Shown: positions 28,924-38,700 of the stretch, piece after piece
How positions within the stretch are numbered: position 1 is the stretch's first letter
Layout of the letters: each line of letters starts with the position of its first letter
Assembly: GCF_003651185.1 (NCBI RefSeq)
Contig: NZ_RCDC01000008.1
Coordinates: forward strand, 62,001-126,000
Length of the DNA: 64,000 nucleotides
Source: Stenotrophomonas rhizophila
GTDB lineage: Bacteria > Pseudomonadota > Gammaproteobacteria > Xanthomonadales > Xanthomonadaceae
Direction of reading: 5' to 3'
The notes under the pieces: generated by a model
Databases searched by the model: none
What the model was told of the DNA's origin: nothing
The model's input: the letters and a program-made list of their open reading frames with translations, nothing else
Position numbers and translations under genes: made by a program

Positions 28924-30807
28924 GTGTCCCAGCTCCCGCTCCAGCACCGTGTCGGCAATGCGCGACGCTCCTTTTTCGAGCGTGGCGCGGCGCCGGTCGG
29001 CAGCGTGCCCGACACCATCCTGCAGTCGTGGCAGCGCTGCCAGCGCGGCGGGCTATCGGTCGATGCACAGCCGGAGGTCGAACCGCTGCCGGACGCCCGC
29101 CTGCGCGAGCTGCGCCAGCGCCAGGAAACGCTGTGGCGGCTGGCGCGACCGGAGCTGGATGGCCTGGCCGCCGACATCGCCGCGACCGGCAGCATCGCGC
29201 TGCTGACCGACGAAGCCGGCTGGATCCTGGATGCGGAGGGCAACCCGGGTTTCCTCGACAAAGCCGGGCGGGTGGCGTTGATGCCAGGCGTGCGGTGGGA
29301 TGAAACCACGGTGGGCACCAACGCGATCGGCACCGCCATCGTCGAAGGTCGCTCGGTGGAGGTACGTGGCGGCGAGCACTACTTCGCGCCGCACGCGATC
29401 CTGACCTGTTCGGCAACACCGATCTTCGATCCGTACGGGCAGCGTGTGGGCGTGCTCGACATCTCCGGCGACGCGCGCCAGCAGCACCTGCACGCCCGCG
29501 TGCTGGCACGGCAGGCGGTGGCGCATATCGAGCACCGCTACTTCGAGGCGGGACTGGGCGACTGCGAGGTGGTCCGCCTGCATCACGACGCCGGCCTGCT
29601 CGGTACCGCGCGCGAAGGCGTGCTGGGCTTCCGCAATGGCCGCCTGGTGGCCGCCAACCGTGCCGGGCTGGCCCTGTTCGGGCTGGACCACGGCGACATC
29701 GGCAGGGCGCCCTACGAGGCGCTGTTCGATGGTCCAACCTCACGGCTGCATGATGACGGCGCGCTGGTGGATCGCCAGGGCCGCGCGCTGTACGGCCACG
29801 TAAGCCCTGCCGGTGGCGCCACGGTCCGCTCGCTGCTGCCCGCGCGTCCGACCCCCGCGGCACCCGCGCGTGCCGCCGCGGCGGCCGTGCGGGTGGATGC
29901 CACGCCCCTGTTCGACGCGGCCCAGCAGCAGGTGCTCGAGCGCGCCTGCCGCGTGCTGGATGCGCAGCTGCCCGTGCTGCTGCAGGGCGAGACCGGCACC
30001 GGCAAGGAGGTGTTCGCACGTGAACTGCATCGGCGCAGCACGCGTGCCGACAAACCGTTCGTGGCGGTCAACTGCGCGGCGCTGCCGGAAGGCCTGATCG
30101 AAGCCGAGCTGTTCGGCTACGAGGAAGGTGCTTTCACCGGTGCGCGCAAGAGCGGCAATACCGGCCTGCTGCGCCAGGCCCAGGGCGGCGTGCTGTTCCT
30201 CGATGAGATCGGCGATATGCCGCTGGCGCTGCAGCCGCGCCTGTTGCGCGTCCTGCAGGAGCGCACGCTGTCACCGCTGGGTGGCGGCAAGCCGGTGCAA
30301 CTGGATTTCGCCTTGATCTGCGCTACCCACCGCGATCTCGATCAGGCGATGGCCGCTGGTGACTTCCGCAGCGACCTCTACTACCGCATCGCCGATCACA
30401 GCGTGCGCCTGCCGGCCCTGCGCGAGCACGCCGAACGCGCGGCGCTGGTGCAGGGGCTGTGGCAACGGCTCGGCCAGGGCCGGCAACTGGCGAGCGCGGC
30501 GCTGGAGGCGCTGGCCGGGTATGCCTGGCCGGGCAATCTGCGGCAGCTGTGTTCCTGCCTGCGCACGCTGGTGGCGCTGAGCGATCCGGGTGAGGTGATC
30601 CGGCACGCGATGCTGCCGGCCTATCTGCAGGCCGCGCCTGCCCCGGTGATGCCGTCCGCGGCCGAGGGGCTGGACGCGATGACCGAAACCGCGATGCGCG
30701 AGGCACTGCGCGCGAGCCATGGCAATGTCGCCCAGGCGGCGCGCGCGCTGGGCATCAGCCGCAGCACGCTGTATCGCCGTGTCGGGGCGACGGCCCGCCG
30801 TCACTGA
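28924..30807 (+). CDS. sigma-54-dependent Fis-family activator, AcoR-like
   Basis: This is a 627-residue enhancer-binding protein. The N-terminal GAF-like sensor (about 80-200) contains RWDETTVGTNAIGTAI and HYFAPHAILTCSA, typical of AcoR-type regulators. The AAA+ domain (about 325-550) has Walker A GETGTGKE (355-362) and the sigma-54 contact motif GAFTGA (402-407). A C-terminal Fis HTH ends in AARALGISRSTLYRRV. The GTG start at 28924 has a GGAGAA Shine-Dalgarno. The open frame upstream covers the regulatory region. It is divergent from ALDH-adhP and probably senses an alcohol or aldehyde. The inducer is inferred from the neighbours. Confidence 0.92.
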   Translation: MSQLPLQHRVGNARRSFFERGAAPVGSVPDTILQSWQRCQRGGLSVDAQPEVEPLPDARLRELRQRQETLWRLARPELDGLAADIAATGSIALLTDEAGWILDAEGNPGFLDKAGRVALMPGVRWDETTVGTNAIGTAIVEGRSVEVRGGEHYFAPHAILTCSATPIFDPYGQRVGVLDISGDARQQHLHARVLARQAVAHIEHRYFEAGLGDCEVVRLHHDAGLLGTAREGVLGFRNGRLVAANRAGLALFGLDHGDIGRAPYEALFDGPTSRLHDDGALVDRQGRALYGHVSPAGGATVRSLLPARPTPAAPARAAAAAVRVDATPLFDAAQQQVLERACRVLDAQLPVLLQGETGTGKEVFARELHRRSTRADKPFVAVNCAALPEGLIEAELFGYEEGAFTGARKSGNTGLLRQAQGGVLFLDEIGDMPLALQPRLLRVLQERTLSPLGGGKPVQLDFALICATHRDLDQAMAAGDFRSDLYYRIADHSVRLPALREHAERAALVQGLWQRLGQGRQLASAALEALAGYAWPGNLRQLCSCLRTLVALSDPGEVIRHAMLPAYLQAAPAPVMPSAAEGLDAMTETAMREALRASHGNVAQAARALGISRSTLYRRVGATARRH

Positions 30808-30826
30808 GACGGCAGGCCGTGTGGGC

Positions 30827-31465
30827 TCAGCCGACCAGCGCGGCCGAATCGCGCGCCAGCTGCTCGATGCCGGCCCAGTCCCTGGCCTGCAGCAGCGCCC
30901 GGGTGGTCAGCCAGGACCCGCCCACGCACAGCACGTTGGGCAGGTGCAGGAAATCGCGTGCGGTCTGCGCGCTGATGCCGCCGGTCGGGCAGAAGCGCAC
31001 ATCGCCGAAGGGGCCGTTCCATGCCGACAGCATGGCCGCGCCGCCGGCCTGCACGGCCGGGAAGAACTTGAAGGTATCCAGGCCGTGCTCCAGGCCGAGC
31101 ATCAGCTCCGACGAGGTCGCCACGCCCGGCAGGAACGGCAGATCGGTATCGCGGGCGGCGGCGTACAGGCGCGGGGTCGCGCCCGGCGACACCGCGAAGC
31201 GCCCGCCCACCTGCTTGACCTTCTCCATCTGCGCGGCGGTCAGCACGGTGCCGGCGCCGACCACGGCATCGGGCACCGCCTCCACCATCGCCTGGATCGC
31301 GTCCATCGCCATCGGCGTGCGCAGCGTCACTTCGATCACCGGCAGGCCGCCGTTGAACAGTGCGCGTGCGACCTCGACGGCATCGTCGACGTTTTCCGGG
31401 GTGAACACCGGAATCACCGGCGCCAGTTTCAGGACTGCGCGTACGCGCGGATCAGCGCCGGACAT
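30827..31465 (-). CDS. eda: 2-dehydro-3-deoxy-phosphogluconate aldolase
   Basis: Eda cleaves KDPG to pyruvate and glyceraldehyde-3-phosphate. The 212-residue length fits. The catalytic glutamate is in PVIEVTLRTP, the Schiff-base lysine in FKFFPAVQAGG, and the phosphate site in CPTGGISAQTA. It overlaps the end of kdgK by 14 bases and is read in the same direction, so it is the last step of the uronate pathway encoded here. Its end is 19 bases from the convergent activator gene. Confidence 0.96.
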   Translation of the reverse strand: MSGADPRVRAVLKLAPVIPVFTPENVDDAVEVARALFNGGLPVIEVTLRTPMAMDAIQAMVEAVPDAVVGAGTVLTAAQMEKVKQVGGRFAVSPGATPRLYAAARDTDLPFLPGVATSSELMLGLEHGLDTFKFFPAVQAGGAAMLSAWNGPFGDVRFCPTGGISAQTARDFLHLPNVLCVGGSWLTTRALLQARDWAGIEQLARDSAALVG

Positions 31466-32468
31466 CGAATCGCTCCTCGCCCGTGAGGGCCATGATGTCA
31501 GCCTCGCTGACAGAGTTGAAGTCGCCGGGGATCGAGTGCTTCAGGCAGCCTGCGGCGAGGCCGAAACGCACGATCGCGTCCGGCGCGAAGCCGCGCATCA
31601 TGCCATGCAGGATGCCGGCGGCGAAGGCATCGCCACCGCCGATGCGGTCCACGATGCCGATCATCTCGCGGGTCGGCGCCACCGCGCGGGTGCCGTCGCG
31701 GCCGATCAGCATCGCCCCGAGTGCGTGGTTGTCCACGCTGTGCGGCGTGCGCTGCGTGCAGGCCATCCACTGCAACCGCGGGAACGCGGCGAAGGCCTGC
31801 GCCGCGGCCGCGTCGACGCGCTCACGCACATCGGCCTGCTCGAACTCCCCGCCGAGCACCACGCCGATATCGCGGTAGTCGGCGAAGACGAGATCGGCGC
31901 AGGCGAACAGCTCGCGCAGGATGCCGGGCGCATCGCCCTGCCAGCGCGCCCACAGCGACGGGCGGAAGTTGCCATCGAAGGACACCTTCACGCCCCGCGC
32001 GCATGCCGCACGGGCCGCGGCCAGCGTGGCCTGGGCCATGGCCGGGTTGAGCGCCGGGCTGACCCCGGACAGGTGCAGCCAGTCGGCGCCGGCCAGCAGC
32101 GTGTCCCAGTCGTAATCGGCGGCGCTGCTGTTGGCGAAGGCCGAATCGGCACGGTCGTAGACCACTTCGCTGGCGCGCTGCACGGCGCCGGTGGTCAGGA
32201 AGTACAGGCCCATGCGGCCGTCGGTGCGGCGCACGGCGCTGGTGTCCACGCCATGCCGGCGCAACTCGCCCAGCGCGAACTCGCCCAACGGGTTCGCCGG
32301 CACCGTGCTGACCGCCGCCACCGCATGCCCAAGATGGGCCAGCGAGACACCGACGTTGGCCTCCGCGCCCCCGGCGTGGACCGCCAGCTGGCCGCGCTGC
32401 AGCAGCAGCTCGCGGCCGGGTGCGCTCATGCGCAGCAACAACTCTCCGAAACAGACAACACGACTCAT
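31452..32468 (-). CDS. kdgK: 2-keto-3-deoxygluconate kinase (PfkB family)
   Basis: KdgK phosphorylates KDG from uronate breakdown to KDPG. The 338-residue PfkB kinase has the N-terminal GELLLRMSAPG and GGAEANVGVSLAHLG substrate region. The C-terminal signature DRIGGGDAFAAGILHG holds the anion hole and catalytic aspartate. The ATG at 32468 starts the conserved MSRVVCFGE. The frame is open a little further upstream. An operator-like site stands 55 bases upstream of the start, matching those in front of the pectin genes. Confidence 0.95.
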   Translation of the reverse strand: MSRVVCFGELLLRMSAPGRELLLQRGQLAVHAGGAEANVGVSLAHLGHAVAAVSTVPANPLGEFALGELRRHGVDTSAVRRTDGRMGLYFLTTGAVQRASEVVYDRADSAFANSSAADYDWDTLLAGADWLHLSGVSPALNPAMAQATLAAARAACARGVKVSFDGNFRPSLWARWQGDAPGILRELFACADLVFADYRDIGVVLGGEFEQADVRERVDAAAAQAFAAFPRLQWMACTQRTPHSVDNHALGAMLIGRDGTRAVAPTREMIGIVDRIGGGDAFAAGILHGMMRGFAPDAIVRFGLAAGCLKHSIPGDFNSVSEADIMALTGEERFDVRR

Positions 32469-32522
32469 GGTCCTGGATCCTTGTGAGGGCTGCGGACGCC
32501 GCAAGGACGCCCCGCAGCAATG

Positions 32523-32538
32523 GCTAGCGGTGTCATTC
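32523..32538 (-). promoter_or_regulatory. predicted LacI-type operator of kdgK-eda
   Basis: Read on the minus strand this is GAATGACACCGCTAGC, sharing the core AATGACACCG with four other sites in the window. LacI-family operators are CG-centred palindromes of about this length. It lies 55 bases upstream of kdgK. Confidence 0.7.
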
Positions 32539-32668
32539 TAGCGATGGACGCCGCCCCGTCCACCTGTCCCGAATGTCGGAACCATTGTCCTGCAAGCGTC
32601 TGCGGGACATTCAAGGTCTGCTGCGGTGCAAGATGCCGGATTAGTAACGGGCTGTTAACGTCCGCCCT

Positions 32669-32684
32669 GACCAGCGGTGTCATT
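32669..32684 (-). promoter_or_regulatory. predicted LacI-type operator of the first pectin-locus TonB receptor
   Basis: On the minus strand the site reads AATGACACCGCTGGTC. It stands 56 bases before the receptor start. A 21-base element at 32618-32638 upstream is nearly identical to one before the second receptor. Confidence 0.7.
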
Positions 32685-32739
32685 GCACTGACATGTCGTT
32701 GGATAGCTGTTTCATGTAGCACCTTGGGAGAGGGAAAAC

Positions 32740-35514
32740 ATGCAAGTCCAGAACACGCAGAAAAAGACACCGGTTACCTTGCTGGCATTGTCGATCGGCC
32801 TGGCGCTGAGTGGTACCGCGCTGGCCCAGGATGCGGGCACCAACCCCACCGACCTGGATACCGTCACCGTCACCGGCTACCGCGCCAGTGTCGAGAAGGC
32901 GCTGGACATCAAGCGCGGCGAAGCCGGCGTGGTCGATGCCATCGTCGCCGAGGATATCGGCAAGTTCCCGGATCTGAACCTGGCCGAATCGCTGCAGCGC
33001 ATCCCCGGCGTGGTCATCACCCGTGAGGCCGGCGAAGGCCGCAACATCTCGGTGCGTGGCCTGGGCCCGGACTTCACCCGCGTGCGCATCAACGGCATGG
33101 AAGCGCTGACCACCGTCGGCGCCGGTGACCAGAGCGGCGGCACCAACCGCGGCCGTGGCTTCGATTTCAACGTGTTCGCCTCCGACCTGTTCTCGCAGCT
33201 GCTGGTGCGCAAGACCGCCTCGGCCGATGTCGAGGAAGGCTCGCTCGGAGCCACGGTCGACCTGCGCACCGCGCGCCCGTTCGACTATGACGGCTTCACC
33301 TTCGCCGCCAGCGGCCAGGCCGGCTACAACGCGATGGCCGAAAAGGCCGACCCGCGCATGGCCGCGCTGATCTCCAACACCTTTGCCGATGGCACCTTCG
33401 GTGCGTTGTTGTCGGTGGCCTATTCCGAGCGCCAGGCGCTGGAGGAAGGCTCCAACACCGGCCGCTGGGCCAATGGCCCCAGCAACGGCGGCTTCAGCGC
33501 CACCTCGCCGTTCGCCGCGGCGCGTTCGGCCGATGTCTACCACCCGCGCTTCCCGCGCTATGTGCAGATGGAACATGAGCAGAAGCGCCTGGGCGTGACC
33601 GGTACCCTGCAGTGGAAGCCGAGCGACGCCACCGAGTTCTCGCTGGATGCGCTCTACTCCAAGATCGACGCCACCCGCGATGAACATTACATCGAGGCGA
33701 TTTCCTTCAGCCGCAACCGCGATTCGGCCACCGGCGCGCTGCGTCGCCCCGATCGCGACGGCAAGCCGTCGATGATCGTCAAGAACGGCGTGATCGAAAA
33801 CAACGCCCTGGTCTACGGCGAGTTCGACAACGTCGACATCCGCTCGGAGAACCGTCACGACGAGTGGAGCACCGAGTTCAAGCAGCTCAGCCTCAACGGC
33901 CAGCACCGCTTCGGTGACGACTTCACCCTGTCCGGAAAGATCGGCATCTCGCGCTCCAAGCACGAGAACCCGGTGCAGACCACGGTCATCATGGACAAGT
34001 ACGACGTCGACAACTACAGCTACGACTACCGGGGCAACAGCCGGTTCCCGACGCTGAACTACGGTATCGACCCGACCAACCCGGCCGGCTGGGAACTGGC
34101 CGAGATCCGCCTGCGTCCGCAGTACGTGGACAACGACTTCGATACCGGCCAGCTGGATTTCAACTGGAACATCAGCCCCGGCTTCCGCCTGAAGGGTGGC
34201 GTGCTGGCCAAGGACTACACCTTCAAGACCACCGAACTGCGCCGCGCCAGCGAGCTGGCCGTGCCCAACTTCGCCGATGGCACCAAGATCGTGCCGGTGG
34301 ACATGACCGCGCAGGCCGGCCTGAAGGGTATCAACGGCAGCCCGTCCAACTGGGTGGTGCCGGATCTGAACGCCATCGCCGATCAGTTCGACATCTACAG
34401 CAACAGCGGCATCTTCGCCGTCGCCCCGCGTGCCAACAACGTGCGCAGCGTCGAAGAGAAGGACCGCGGTGCCTACCTGATGGGCGAGTTCTCCACCGAA
34501 CTGGGCAGCCTGCCGCTGTCGGGTAACGTGGGCGTGCGCTACGTGCGCACCAAGCAGAGCTCCACCGGCCTGTCCACGCTGGCCACCGGTACGGTCGCCA
34601 CTACCGAAAACCGCACCTACAACGACACCCTGCCCTCGTTCAACCTGGTGGCCGAAGTCAGCCCGGACTTCCTGATCCGCCTCGGCGCGGCCAAGGTGAT
34701 GAGCCGCCCGGGCCTGGGCAGCCTGACGCCTGGCGCAACGGTGGCCGTGGCCGGTGGTGCACGCACCATCTCCAGCGGCAACCCGGACCTGGAGCCGATC
34801 CGCGCGACCAACGTCGACCTCGGCTTCGAGTGGTACTTCGCCGAAGGCGCGATGGCCGGCATCGGTCTGTTCTACAAGGACATCGAGAGCTTCGTGCAGA
34901 CCACCCGCGAAGTGCGTCCGTACTCTGACAGCGGCCTGCCTGCCTCGCTGCTGATCGGCACCGGCGCCTCGCCCACGGATGACTTCACCTACAGCCGGCC
35001 GGTCAACACCCCGGGTGGTGAACTGCACGGCGTGGAAGCCAACTACACCCAGCCGTTCACCTTCCTGCCGGGCAAGTGGTCCAACCTCGGCGTGCAGTTG
35101 AACTACACCTGGGTGGAATCGCAGATCCAGTACCTCAACGCCGCGGGCCAGCCGGTGATGAAGACCGACCTGACCGGTCTGTCCAAGTCCTCCTGGAACG
35201 CCACATTGTTCTACGAAGGCAAGGTCTTCTCCGGCCGTGTCTCGGCGACCAACCGCGATGACTACCTGACCCAGGCACCGGGTACGGAAACCGGCTTCAA
35301 CCTCGATGGTTATCACGGCATGACCGGCACCACGGTCCTCGATGCCTCGATCCGCTACACGATCAGCGACCAGCTCGAACTGAGCCTGGAAGGCATCAAC
35401 CTGACCAACGAAGCCTCCGACGAGTGGGTCTACTCGCCGGCCACCGGTCGCCTGCCGCTGCAGTACACCGAAACCGGCCGCCAGTTCCTGCTCGGCGTGC
35501 GCTACAAGTTCTGA
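32740..35514 (+). CDS. TonB-dependent receptor (carbohydrate type), probable pectin oligomer importer
   Basis: This is a 924-residue outer-membrane receptor. The signal peptide ends at ALA-QD (residue 29), then TVTVTGYRASVEKAL and the plug with GKFPDLNLAESLQRIPGV and RNISVRGLGPDFTRVRING. This is the pattern of the TonB-Xanth-Caul receptor group of Xanthomonas and Caulobacter. The barrel ends FLLGVRYKF with the C-terminal Phe used by the BAM complex. The upstream operator matches those of kduI and kdgK, so a uronate-containing oligosaccharide is the likely ligand. It is a paralogue of the next gene. Confidence 0.93.
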   Translation: MQVQNTQKKTPVTLLALSIGLALSGTALAQDAGTNPTDLDTVTVTGYRASVEKALDIKRGEAGVVDAIVAEDIGKFPDLNLAESLQRIPGVVITREAGEGRNISVRGLGPDFTRVRINGMEALTTVGAGDQSGGTNRGRGFDFNVFASDLFSQLLVRKTASADVEEGSLGATVDLRTARPFDYDGFTFAASGQAGYNAMAEKADPRMAALISNTFADGTFGALLSVAYSERQALEEGSNTGRWANGPSNGGFSATSPFAAARSADVYHPRFPRYVQMEHEQKRLGVTGTLQWKPSDATEFSLDALYSKIDATRDEHYIEAISFSRNRDSATGALRRPDRDGKPSMIVKNGVIENNALVYGEFDNVDIRSENRHDEWSTEFKQLSLNGQHRFGDDFTLSGKIGISRSKHENPVQTTVIMDKYDVDNYSYDYRGNSRFPTLNYGIDPTNPAGWELAEIRLRPQYVDNDFDTGQLDFNWNISPGFRLKGGVLAKDYTFKTTELRRASELAVPNFADGTKIVPVDMTAQAGLKGINGSPSNWVVPDLNAIADQFDIYSNSGIFAVAPRANNVRSVEEKDRGAYLMGEFSTELGSLPLSGNVGVRYVRTKQSSTGLSTLATGTVATTENRTYNDTLPSFNLVAEVSPDFLIRLGAAKVMSRPGLGSLTPGATVAVAGGARTISSGNPDLEPIRATNVDLGFEWYFAEGAMAGIGLFYKDIESFVQTTREVRPYSDSGLPASLLIGTGASPTDDFTYSRPVNTPGGELHGVEANYTQPFTFLPGKWSNLGVQLNYTWVESQIQYLNAAGQPVMKTDLTGLSKSSWNATLFYEGKVFSGRVSATNRDDYLTQAPGTETGFNLDGYHGMTGTTVLDASIRYTISDQLELSLEGINLTNEASDEWVYSPATGRLPLQYTETGRQFLLGVRYKF

Positions 35515-35663
35515 TTCAACGGCCGTACCCACCGGCGGCGTGAGCGATCACGCCGCCGGCTGCGCGCACGCCGCCATCGTTGCCATCCCTCGACCCTCGC
35601 CAGCACACGCACGCTGCTGCGGCGCAAGATGCCGCCCCGTGAAGGGTTTGTTACGTTTCGGAT

Positions 35664-35679
35664 GACCAGCGGTGTCACG
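35664..35679 (-). promoter_or_regulatory. predicted LacI-type operator of the second pectin-locus TonB receptor
   Basis: On the minus strand the site reads CGTGACACCGCTGGTC, identical to the first receptor's site except for its first two bases. It lies 98 bases before the assigned start. Confidence 0.65.
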
Positions 35680-35776
35680 CGGCAATGCGCGACAGACGCT
35701 CCGGGGGAGGCCGGACGTCATGACTCATCAACATCAAAGTCGCATGGCGGCGCACCCTGGGAGGGGGTTACACACG

Positions 35777-38700
35777 ATGGATCGACTCGACACCCGTAAA
35801 AAGACACCGGTTACCTTGCTTGCAGTCTCAATCGCGTTCGCGCTGCAGAGCGTGGCCGGCATCGCCGCGGCACAGCAGACGCCCGAAGCGGCCGCCTCGC
35901 TCAATGCAGTGGATCTGGACAAAGTGGAGGTCAAAGCGACGTACCGCGAAAGCCTGCAGCAGTCCCTGGATGAAAAGCGCTACAGCGTCGAGCAGGTCGA
36001 TGCGATCTACGCCGAAGACATCGGCAAGTTCCCCGATCTGAACCTGGCCGAGTCGATGCAGCGCATCGCCGGCGTCTCGATCGATCGCGAAGGTGGCGAA
36101 GGCCAGCAGATCTCCGTGCGCGGCCTGGGCTCGGATTTCACCCGCGTGCGCATCAACGGTCTGGAAGCGCTGTCCACCGCCGGCAGCGGCACCACCGGCG
36201 TCAACCGCAGCCGCGGCTTCGACTTCAATACCTTCGCCTCTGAACTCTTCAGCCGGGTCAAGATCAACAAGACCCAGTCGGCGCAGACCGACGAGGGCTC
36301 GCTGGGTGCCACGGTCGATCTTCGCGGTTCGCGCCCGTTCGACTTCGAGGGCTTCCAGGCATCGCTCGGTGGCCAGTACGGCTACAACGAGCTGTCCAGG
36401 AACAAAGACCCGCGCATCTCCGGGCTGATCAGCAACACCTGGGCCGACGGCCGCGTCGGCGCGCTGATGTCGGTGGCCTACAGCAAGCGCACCATCTTCG
36501 AGGAAGGCTACAACCCGGTCCGCTGGGAGCACGGCAACTACCGCAACTCCAACCAGAGCACCGCGGCCAACAACGGCACCTACGGCTTCTGCAGCCCGGC
36601 CGGCTACGACCCGCAGACCCCGCGCAATCCGCTGGCCAACGAGACCGCCGCCGGTGTCGGCAGCGCCGCCAACCAGGCGCGCAGCAACGGCTGGGGCAGC
36701 TACGGCATCGATGCCACCCACTGCGGCCCCGGCCTGGACCGCCCCGCGGCGACGGCCGAGAACATCGCCGCCTACGAGACCGCGACCAACGCCTGGATCC
36801 CGCGTTACCCGCGCTATATCCGCACCGAACATGAGATCGAGCGCCTGGGCGTCACCGGCGCGCTGCAGTTCAAGGTCAGCGACGACACTCAGCTCAACCT
36901 GGACATGCTGTATTCCAAGCTCGACAAGAACGTGCGCGAAGATTCCATCGGCGCCAACCTGCACCGCACCGCGCAGTACGGCGGCAAGACCCAGATCGTG
37001 GTCCGCGAAGCACAGGCCGATGAACAGAACCGCCTGACCTACGGCGTGTTCGACAACGTGGATTTCCGCACCGAATCCACCGCGATCGAAGAGAGCACCG
37101 AGTTCAAGCAGTTCAGCCTGAACCTGGAACATCGCTTCAACGATGCGGTGCGCCTGGATGCGGTGATCGGCCACTCCGAATCCAACTACGAGCGGCCGGT
37201 CTTCTCGATGGTCAGCTTCGACAACAGCAACCTGGATGGCTTCGTGCTGGACATGCGCAACGGCAAGGTGCCGGCGATGTCCTTCCCGTTCGATCTCAAC
37301 GCGGTGGATAACTGGAAGTGGCTGGGCTACGGCAGCACGCCGGTCAATGCCAACGGCACGGCGCGCGGCGGCAACATCAGCGAAGTGCGTTTGAACCCGC
37401 AGTACGTCGACAACGCCTTCGACACGGCCAAGGTCGACCTCACGTTCAACATCAATCCCACCTTCACCCTGCGCGGCGGTCTGGCCTACAAGGACTACGA
37501 CATGAGCACGCAGGAGTACCGCAACATCAGCTACGGCCGCCTGTCGCAGGCGCTGCCGGCCGGTGTGGGCGTGGGTGACCTGAGCAACACGCTGAGCGGC
37601 TTCGGCAAGGGCATGGACGGCAACCTGCCCAACGCGTGGCTGGTGCCGGACTTCAACCAGATCGCCAAGCTGCTGGACATCTACTGCAACTGCAACACCG
37701 GCACGCTCGGCGGTGATTACCGCCTGGCCAGCGTCGGTCACTTCGGGGCGTCCAACAACAACTTCGACGTCAACGAGAAGAGCTACGGCAGCTACCTGCA
37801 GTTGGACTTCAACACCGACCTGCTGGGCCGCGCGTTCCGCGGCAACCTGGGCGTGCGCTACGTGCAGACCCGCATCACCGCCGATGGCTATGCGCCGTGC
37901 ACGGCCACCAACGCCAATGATCTGTCCTCGGCGTGCGAGCCGTTCTTCGGCGTGGCCAGCGCCACTGCCGATCCCGGCGAGCGCCTGCAGGTCGGCACCC
38001 GGGTCGGCCACAAGTACGACGACTGGCTGCCCTCGTTGAACCTGGCCTGGGACCTGAGCGATACCTTCGTGCTGCGCTTCGGCGCGGCCAAGACCATGGC
38101 CCGCCCGACCCTGTCCAACCTGTCGCCGAGCGTCAGCGGTGGTCCCACCGCCTACTTCGATGACGACCGCAGCTACTCGATCAACCTGGGCAATCCCAAG
38201 CTCGATCCGTTCCGCTCGACCAACTACGACCTGAGCGCGGAGTGGTACTTCGACGAAGGCGCGCTGCTGTCGGCCGCGGTGTTCTACAAGGACATCGAGA
38301 GCTATGTGCAGCGCACCCGCCTGCTCACCACCTGGGCGGACATGGGCTACTCGCTGGATCTGCTGCCGACCGGCTTCAGCCCGGACACGGTGTTCAACGT
38401 GCAGAGCTACTTCAACACCCCGGGCGGCCCGCTCAAGGGCTATGAGGTGTCCTACCAGCAGCCTTTCAGCTTCCTGCCCGGCTTCTGGCGCAACTTCGGC
38501 GTGCAGCTGAACTACACGCACGTCGAATCCAAGATCAAGTACATGTTCAGCTCGGGCACCGGCAGCACGATCGTCACCACCTACACCGAGAACGACCTGC
38601 TGAATCTCTCGCCGAACTCGTACAACGCCACGCTGTACTACGACGACGGCCGCTTCAGCGCCCGCGTCTCCACCAGCTACCGCGACGCGTACATCAGCAC

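Noticed and set aside
32680-35532. 950-codon open frame on the minus strand opposite the first pectin-locus TonB receptor
   Set aside because: It is the antisense shadow of a high-GC gene. Its translation is a low-complexity Val/Gly/Arg/His-rich sequence without domain motifs, whereas the plus-strand product is a clear receptor.
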